From DTU052 sp050951725 (GTDB lineage Bacteria > Bacillota > Syntrophomonadia > Syntrophomonadales > DTU052), in assembly GCA_050951725.1 (NCBI GenBank), contig JBMNJO010000019.1:171472-235471 (forward strand): 64,000 nucleotides of DNA, read 5' to 3'. Under the pieces are notes generated by a model. It was not told the DNA's origin, searched no databases, and saw only the letters and a program-made list of their open reading frames with translations. The translations under genes and the position numbers were made by a program. Positions 59,665 to 64,000 of the stretch are shown here, in pieces; position 1 is the first letter of the stretch, and each line of letters opens with the position of its first letter.

Positions 59665-60483
59665 ATGAGAAAAGCAATCACAATTTCCATATTGATGGTT
59701 ATGGTGCTTATGCTGGTCGCCGGTTGCGGGACCGGCAATGGCGGCAGTGAGGGATTAAATCAAACCATTACCATCGCCGGTTCGACCTCGGTTCAGCCTT
59801 TCTCCGAGGTATTGGCGGAGGAATTCATGATCCATAACCCTCGCACGAAGGTCAATGTCCAGGGCGGCGGTTCCAGCCAGGGGATTGAAGCGGTCCGGAC
59901 CGGGGTTTCTGATATAGGGGCCTCCTCCCGGGAACTGGCCTCCGAGGAAAAGGGCTTTCATGAGCACTTAATCGCCAAGGACGGGGTAGTGATTGTGGTC
60001 CACCCCTCCAACCCGGTGAACGATCTCTCCTTGAAAGAGTTAAAAGATATCTTCAGCAGCCGGATAGATAACTGGCAGGAGGTAGGGGGGGCAGACCGTG
60101 AGATTGTCCTGGTCAGCCGTGAGGCCGGGTCTGGCACCCGCGATGGCTTCGAGACCCTGGCCATGGACGGGGAAACCGTGAGTGATCGGGCCCTGATTGC
60201 CAATTCCACCGGCGCCATAAGGATGATTGTGGCTGGTGACCGCAATGCCATTGGGTACATCTCACTGGCGGTATTGGATAAGACGGTTAAGCCCCTGCGG
60301 ATCGATGGAGTTAAACCGACTGCCGAGAACATCCTTAACGGCAGGTACTCCATCAGCCGGCCGTTCATCTACTTAACCAAAGAAGAACCTGTGGGTTTGG
60401 CCAAGGAATTTATTGATTTCGTGTTGAGCGATTACGGCCAGAAGATCCTGGAGGATGAAGGCGTGGTCAAGGCTAAACAGTAA
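59665..60483 (+). CDS. pstS: Phosphate ABC transporter substrate-binding lipoprotein
   Basis: 272-residue periplasmic-type phosphate receptor, here lipid-anchored (signal peptide ending in VAGC). Conserved phosphate-binding loops are IAGSTSVQPF, GGGSSQGIEAV, GASSREL and SREAGSGTRDGFE. The ATG at 59665 follows AAGGG; a longer frame from 59602 places a charged stretch before the signal peptide and is rejected. Under the Pho-box promoter. Its stop codon abuts a MITE copy that separates it from pstC. Confidence 0.92.
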   Translation: MRKAITISILMVMVLMLVAGCGTGNGGSEGLNQTITIAGSTSVQPFSEVLAEEFMIHNPRTKVNVQGGGSSQGIEAVRTGVSDIGASSRELASEEKGFHEHLIAKDGVVIVVHPSNPVNDLSLKELKDIFSSRIDNWQEVGGADREIVLVSREAGSGTRDGFETLAMDGETVSDRALIANSTGAIRMIVAGDRNAIGYISLAVLDKTVKPLRIDGVKPTAENILNGRYSISRPFIYLTKEEPVGLAKEFIDFVLSDYGQKILEDEGVVKAKQ

Positions 60484-60758
60484 CCGGTTTGACGCAACAC
60501 GGCAGCGACACCCTGCGAAGGCGAACAGCGATAGGGATCAAGCCACCATGGACCGGTTGAGAGGGTATGCAGGTCGGGGAAGTCGGGTATTTCCGGGAGT
60601 CGAGCCCATGGACGGGACGAAAGGGCGATTGAATACAAACGTGAATTGGCCCTACCCCTTTCGTACTGAGACTAGCAGAGGCGATAGCCCCAGCGAGGTC
60701 AGGCGACGAGTATTTCTGCTTTCAAGCCTGCGAAATATGACTTTCGCAGGAGGATCAA
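60484..60758 (+). mobile_element. MITE family copy F inside the pst operon
   Basis: 275-bp copy related to 22814-23085. It starts CCGGTTTGACGCAACACGGCAG directly after the pstS stop codon, keeps the central GTGAATTGGCCC block, and ends TTTCGCAGGAGGATCAA, 16 bp before the pstC GTG. The left terminal repeat is missing and the central stem is degraded. It is the only substantial gap in pstSCAB-phoU. Confidence 0.75.
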
Positions 60759-60774
60759 TTAAGGAATCGATAAT

Positions 60775-61683
60775 GTGAAATTTACCAAAAACGCAACCAG
60801 AACAATCAAACTGGGAAAAGGCAGCCGGGCAGAGAAGACGCAGTTCAGGGAACGGGCAGTAGAGTGGCTGCTGCTGTTCAGCGCTGGCTTCTCCGTTCTG
60901 GCTATTGCTCTCATCATAATCTTTGTATTCAGCAAGGGTCTGCCATTGATTGCGAAAGTGGGGGTTTCCGATTTCCTTTTTTCCACCACCTGGGATCCGA
61001 CCAACGGCCAATTCGGCATCGCCACCATGATTGCCGGATCATTGGCGGTGACCTTTGGGGCCCTGATCTGGGGAGTCCCCCTAGGGCTCTCCCTCAGCAT
61101 CTTCCTGGCGGAAATCGCTCCGCCCCGCATCAGCAGGATTATGAGCCCGATCCTTGAACTCCTGGCCGGACTGCCCTCCGTGGTTTACGGCTTTTTCGGC
61201 CTGGTGATCATTGTGCCGTTTATAAGGGACCGCCTGGGCAGTCCCGGGTTCAGTATATTAGCAGGCAGCATCATCCTGGGCATTATGATCCTGCCCACCA
61301 TAGTAAACATCGCCCGGGATGCCATCAAGGCCGTACCCCGGGAGTATCGAGCGGGTTCTCTGGCCCTGGGGGCAACCGAGTGGCAGACCATCTCCAGGAT
61401 CGTCCTGCCTACGGCCCGGTCCGGTATAATTACCGCCATCGTGCTGGGTATGGGCCGGGCGATTGGCGAGACCATGGCCGTGGTGCTCATCACCGGCAAT
61501 GTTACCCGGATGCCGGAATCCATCCTGTCACCGGTGCGGACCATGACCAGCAACGTGGTGTTGGAAATGGGTTACGCCCGAGGGGATCACCAGCTGGCCC
61601 TCTTTGCCACCGGCGTGGTCTTGTTTGTTTTCATAATCATTCTTAACACCCTGGTAAGTGCCAGCATGAAAGCGAGAGATTAG
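60775..61683 (+). CDS. pstC: Phosphate ABC transporter permease PstC
   Basis: 302-residue permease with about six helices. It has the ABC permease loop EYRAGSLALGATEWQTISRIVLP and the PstC-type opening (WLLLFSAGFSVLAIALIIIFV). Forms the channel with PstA. The GTG at 60775 has AAGGAA 8 nt upstream, immediately after the MITE's right end. Confidence 0.92.
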   Translation: MKFTKNATRTIKLGKGSRAEKTQFRERAVEWLLLFSAGFSVLAIALIIIFVFSKGLPLIAKVGVSDFLFSTTWDPTNGQFGIATMIAGSLAVTFGALIWGVPLGLSLSIFLAEIAPPRISRIMSPILELLAGLPSVVYGFFGLVIIVPFIRDRLGSPGFSILAGSIILGIMILPTIVNIARDAIKAVPREYRAGSLALGATEWQTISRIVLPTARSGIITAIVLGMGRAIGETMAVVLITGNVTRMPESILSPVRTMTSNVVLEMGYARGDHQLALFATGVVLFVFIIILNTLVSASMKARD

Positions 61684-62526
61684 ATGAAGAAAGGCCGCAA
61701 TCGGGCGGAGAAAATGATTTACCTGGCAATCTGGCTCGGGGCAATCTTTGTAGCCTTCGTCCTGTTTGCCATCGTGATCTATGTGACTGTCAAAGGAATC
61801 GGCGTTATCAGCTGGGATTTTATCACCAAGGTTCCCTCGCGGATGGGCAGGGAAGGGGGCATATTCTCCACCATCATCGGCACCCTGTACCTGACAGCGG
61901 TTGCGATTCTGATCAGCACCCCGCTGGGCATTGGAGCCGCGGTCTACCTGACGGAATACCAGAAGCGGAACAGCCGGTTTACCCGGGTGGTGAAGATGTC
62001 TGCCGAGGCGTTGGCCGGAATTCCCTCTATCGTATTCGGGTTGTTCGGATTCATATTCTTTGTGATCTACCTCCAGCTGGGGTGGTCGGTACTCTCGGGC
62101 GGGCTGACCTTGGCCATCATGATCCTGCCCACCATAATCAGAACCACCCAGGAGGCCTTGAGCTCAGTTCCCAAGGAATTCCGGGATAACAGCCTGGCCC
62201 TGGGGGCCACCAAATGGCAGACCATCAGCAGGGTGGTGCTTCCATCAGCGGCTCCCGGCATCGTGACCGGGGTTATCCTGTCCATCGGGCGTTCGGTAGG
62301 GGAAACCGCCGCCATCCTGTTGACCGCCGGTGCGGCCCTGGGGACGCCCATACTGCCCACTGATCCGGCGCGCAGCATGGCAGTCCACCTCTTTTACCTG
62401 GCCGCTGAGGGCATAAGTATGGAACGGGCCTACGGCACCGCACTGCTCTTAATCATAATGATCCTGATTATCAACTACCTGGCCAATCTCAGCCTGCGCC
62501 GGTTTACCTATCGTTTGAAAGGCTAG
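61684..62526 (+). CDS. pstA: Phosphate ABC transporter permease PstA
   Basis: 280-residue permease paralogous to PstC, with GIPSIVFGLFGF and the coupling loop EFRDNSLALGATKWQTISRVVLP. The ATG follows the pstC stop codon directly. Second half of the phosphate channel. Confidence 0.92.
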   Translation: MKKGRNRAEKMIYLAIWLGAIFVAFVLFAIVIYVTVKGIGVISWDFITKVPSRMGREGGIFSTIIGTLYLTAVAILISTPLGIGAAVYLTEYQKRNSRFTRVVKMSAEALAGIPSIVFGLFGFIFFVIYLQLGWSVLSGGLTLAIMILPTIIRTTQEALSSVPKEFRDNSLALGATKWQTISRVVLPSAAPGIVTGVILSIGRSVGETAAILLTAGAALGTPILPTDPARSMAVHLFYLAAEGISMERAYGTALLLIIMILIINYLANLSLRRFTYRLKG

Positions 62527-62536
62527 GAGGAGAATA

Positions 62537-63292
62537 GTGAACACCAAGATTCAGGCTAATAATTTATCGATTTTCTATCAGCAATACCAGGCTCTGCACG
62601 ACGTGAGCCTGAGTATTGAAGCCAACACTGTAACCGCGCTCATCGGTCCTTCCGGCTGCGGTAAATCCACCTTTCTGCGCTCCCTCAACCGCCTTAATGA
62701 GCTGATTGAAGGAACCAGGACCACCGGGGAGGTTCTGATTGACGGGGTTAACATCTACAGCCAGGATACTGATGTGGTAGAACTGCGCAAGGAAGTAGGG
62801 ATGGTATTCCAAAAGCCCAGCGCCTTTCCGATGTCGATATATGACAACGTGGCGTACGGACCGCGCATTCACGGGATGAAAAAGAAGAATGACCTGGATG
62901 ATATTGTGGAGAAGAGCCTGCGGCAGGCCAATCTTTGGGATGAGGTCAAAGACCGGCTGGGGTCCTCCGCGGTAGGCCTGTCCGGGGGACAGCAGCAGCG
63001 GTTGGTCATTGCCCGGGTGTTGGCAGTAAAATCCGAGATAATCCTCATGGACGAGCCCGCCTCCGCCCTTGATCCAATTTCTGCCTCCAAGCTGGAAGAG
63101 CTTATCGTCGACCTGAAAAAACAGTACACTATTGTTATAGTCACCCACAATATGCAGCAGGCAGCCCGGGTATCGGACACCACCGCGTTTTTCCTTTCCG
63201 GGCACCTGGTTGAGTACCAGCCGACAGAGACGCTGTTTGTTAATCCTAAGGATCAGCGCACCGAGGATTATATTACAGGAAGATTTGGTTAG
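62537..63292 (+). CDS. pstB: Phosphate ABC transporter ATPase PstB
   Basis: 251-residue ATPase: Walker A GPSGCGKST, the Q-loop MVFQKPSAFPMSIYDNVAYGPR that is diagnostic for PstB, signature LSGGQQQRLVIARVL, Walker B ILMDEPASALDP and switch His in VTHNMQQA. The start is GTG at 62537 after AGGAGGAGAA. Drives phosphate import. Confidence 0.95.
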   Translation: MNTKIQANNLSIFYQQYQALHDVSLSIEANTVTALIGPSGCGKSTFLRSLNRLNELIEGTRTTGEVLIDGVNIYSQDTDVVELRKEVGMVFQKPSAFPMSIYDNVAYGPRIHGMKKKNDLDDIVEKSLRQANLWDEVKDRLGSSAVGLSGGQQQRLVIARVLAVKSEIILMDEPASALDPISASKLEELIVDLKKQYTIVIVTHNMQQAARVSDTTAFFLSGHLVEYQPTETLFVNPKDQRTEDYITGRFG

Positions 63293-63303
63293 GGGGTATA
63301 GCT

Positions 63304-63975
63304 GTGAGTAGATGCGGGTTAAACCAGGAATTGATGTCCTTGCAGGGGGAACTCCTGAGGATGGGTACCCTGGTGGAGGAGTTGATCTACAAAGCCGTCA
63401 AGTCAATGCTCACCAAGGACCAGGCACTGGCTCAGGAAGTGATTGATACCGACGATGTGGTAGACCAGATGGCCCTCGATATAGAACACAAGTGCCTTTC
63501 GGTCATCGCTCTGCGGGCACCGATGGCCAGGGACCTGCGATGCATCGGCACCATACTGCGGTTTATTACGGACCTGGAACGAATTGCCGACCATGCCGAG
63601 GACATTGCAGACATCACCATCACCCTGCTGGATCAGGAATATATGAAGCCTCTGATCGATATCCCGCGTCTGGGTGACATCTGCCAGGATATGCTGAAAC
63701 GCAGCCTCAAATCCTATATAAACGAGGACACTGCATTAGCCTGGAGCCTCGTGGAAGATGAGAAAATCACCGATGCCCTGTATGACCAGGTATTCCGTGA
63801 ATTGCTGGCCATGATGATGGAGGACCCGTGTACCATCAACCAGGCGCTATCCCTGCTCCTGGCCGCCGGCCATCTGGAAAGGATCGCCGACCACATAACC
63901 AACCTGGGAGAAATGGTCGTCTACATGGTAGAAGGCACCCGCGTCGACTTCAACCGCATCGCCCGCGAAAGCTAA
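63304..63975 (+). CDS. phoU: Phosphate signalling protein PhoU
   Basis: 223-residue all-helical protein with two PhoU repeats (about 8-100 and 115-215). The metal-binding signatures appear in both: IADHAEDIAD in the first and IADHITNLGEMVVYMVEG in the second. PhoU links PstSCAB to PhoR and holds the regulon off when phosphate is plentiful. The start is GTG at 63304 with AGGGGG upstream. It completes the pst operon. Confidence 0.93.
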   Translation: MSRCGLNQELMSLQGELLRMGTLVEELIYKAVKSMLTKDQALAQEVIDTDDVVDQMALDIEHKCLSVIALRAPMARDLRCIGTILRFITDLERIADHAEDIADITITLLDQEYMKPLIDIPRLGDICQDMLKRSLKSYINEDTALAWSLVEDEKITDALYDQVFRELLAMMMEDPCTINQALSLLLAAGHLERIADHITNLGEMVVYMVEGTRVDFNRIARES

Positions 63976-63976
63976 C

Positions 63977-64000
63977 CGCATCATGATTGCATCAAAGGGA
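63977..64000. repeat. GGGGACTGTCCCC palindrome family, partial at window edge
   Basis: GCATCATGATTGCATCAAAGGGA matches the outer arm of other members (GCATCATTGCATCATGGGGA) with changes; the rest lies beyond the window. It follows the phoU stop codon closely. Confidence 0.5.

Noticed and set aside
60484..60774. Riboswitch or known cis-acting RNA between pstS and pstC
   Set aside because: The segment is related to the dispersed MITE copies and resembles no riboswitch class I know.
1..64000. CRISPR array
   Set aside because: No regularly spaced identical direct repeats with unique spacers were seen; the repeats present are palindromic and dispersed.

Overview
The window comes from an endospore-forming, probably anaerobic member of the Bacillota (Clostridia). 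The evidence is an alpha/beta-type small acid-soluble spore protein (17540-17842), strong GGAGG-type ribosome sites with frequent GTG and TTG starts, Gram-positive lipoproteins, Znu and Pst import operons with lipoprotein receptors, and a gene set rich in acyl-CoA chemistry. That set holds two acetate/4-hydroxybutyrate-type CoA-transferases, two acyl-CoA ligases, an acyl-CoA dehydrogenase, a hotdog thioesterase and an iron-dependent alcohol dehydrogenase. It suggests a fermenter or a syntrophic fatty- or hydroxy-acid oxidiser. Species cannot be fixed from the sequence alone.

Layout. 1-5732: C-terminally cut cyclic beta-glucan synthase (minus). 6181-11234: CoA-transferase, phosphotriesterase-like hydrolase and acyl-CoA ligase. 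11425-17259: small membrane protein, nucleotidyltransferase with a tiny partner, ABC exporter pair, FAD/Rieske oxidoreductase, alpha/beta hydrolase. 17540-22710: spore protein, second CoA-transferase, self-regulated Xre/DUF2178 pair, zinc-ribbon protein, DEAD-box helicase. 23187-32706: acyltransferase, peptidoglycan-binding protein, C69/secernin-like Ntn hydrolase, glycerate kinase, a STAS/kinase-like fusion, lipoprotein, Ig-like protein, tRNA-Gln, SCP2-like protein. 32915-44028: alcohol dehydrogenase, a complete group II intron, CLC-family channel, NfeD/SPFH pair, YkvA-like protein, a frameshifted flavoprotein and a PAS/HD-GYP protein. 44324-45900: TnpB-only insertion sequence. 45932-52376: Nudix hydrolase, AzlCD, MFS exporter, acyl-CoA dehydrogenase, acyl-CoA ligase. 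52589-55942: znuACB and a DUF4013 protein. 56233-63975: thioesterase, then phosphate control and uptake (PhoPR, PstSCAB, PhoU) with a clear Pho box.

The space between genes is unusually rich in repeats. (i) A miniature inverted-repeat element family has at least six copies or fragments; the best copy is 22814-23085, with inverted ends of about 50 bp and an internal hairpin. (ii) A GGGGACTGTCCCC palindrome family sits mostly at gene ends. (iii) A second palindrome family is built on GTGGGACAG/CTGTCCCAC. (iv) An A/T-rich palindrome lies at 19479-19577. The group II intron has inserted inside a family (ii) palindrome, and joining its flanks restores that palindrome exactly. A copy of family (i) lies between pstS and pstC. 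Two genes (40188-41442 and azlC) show apparent frameshifts, which may be real or assembly errors.
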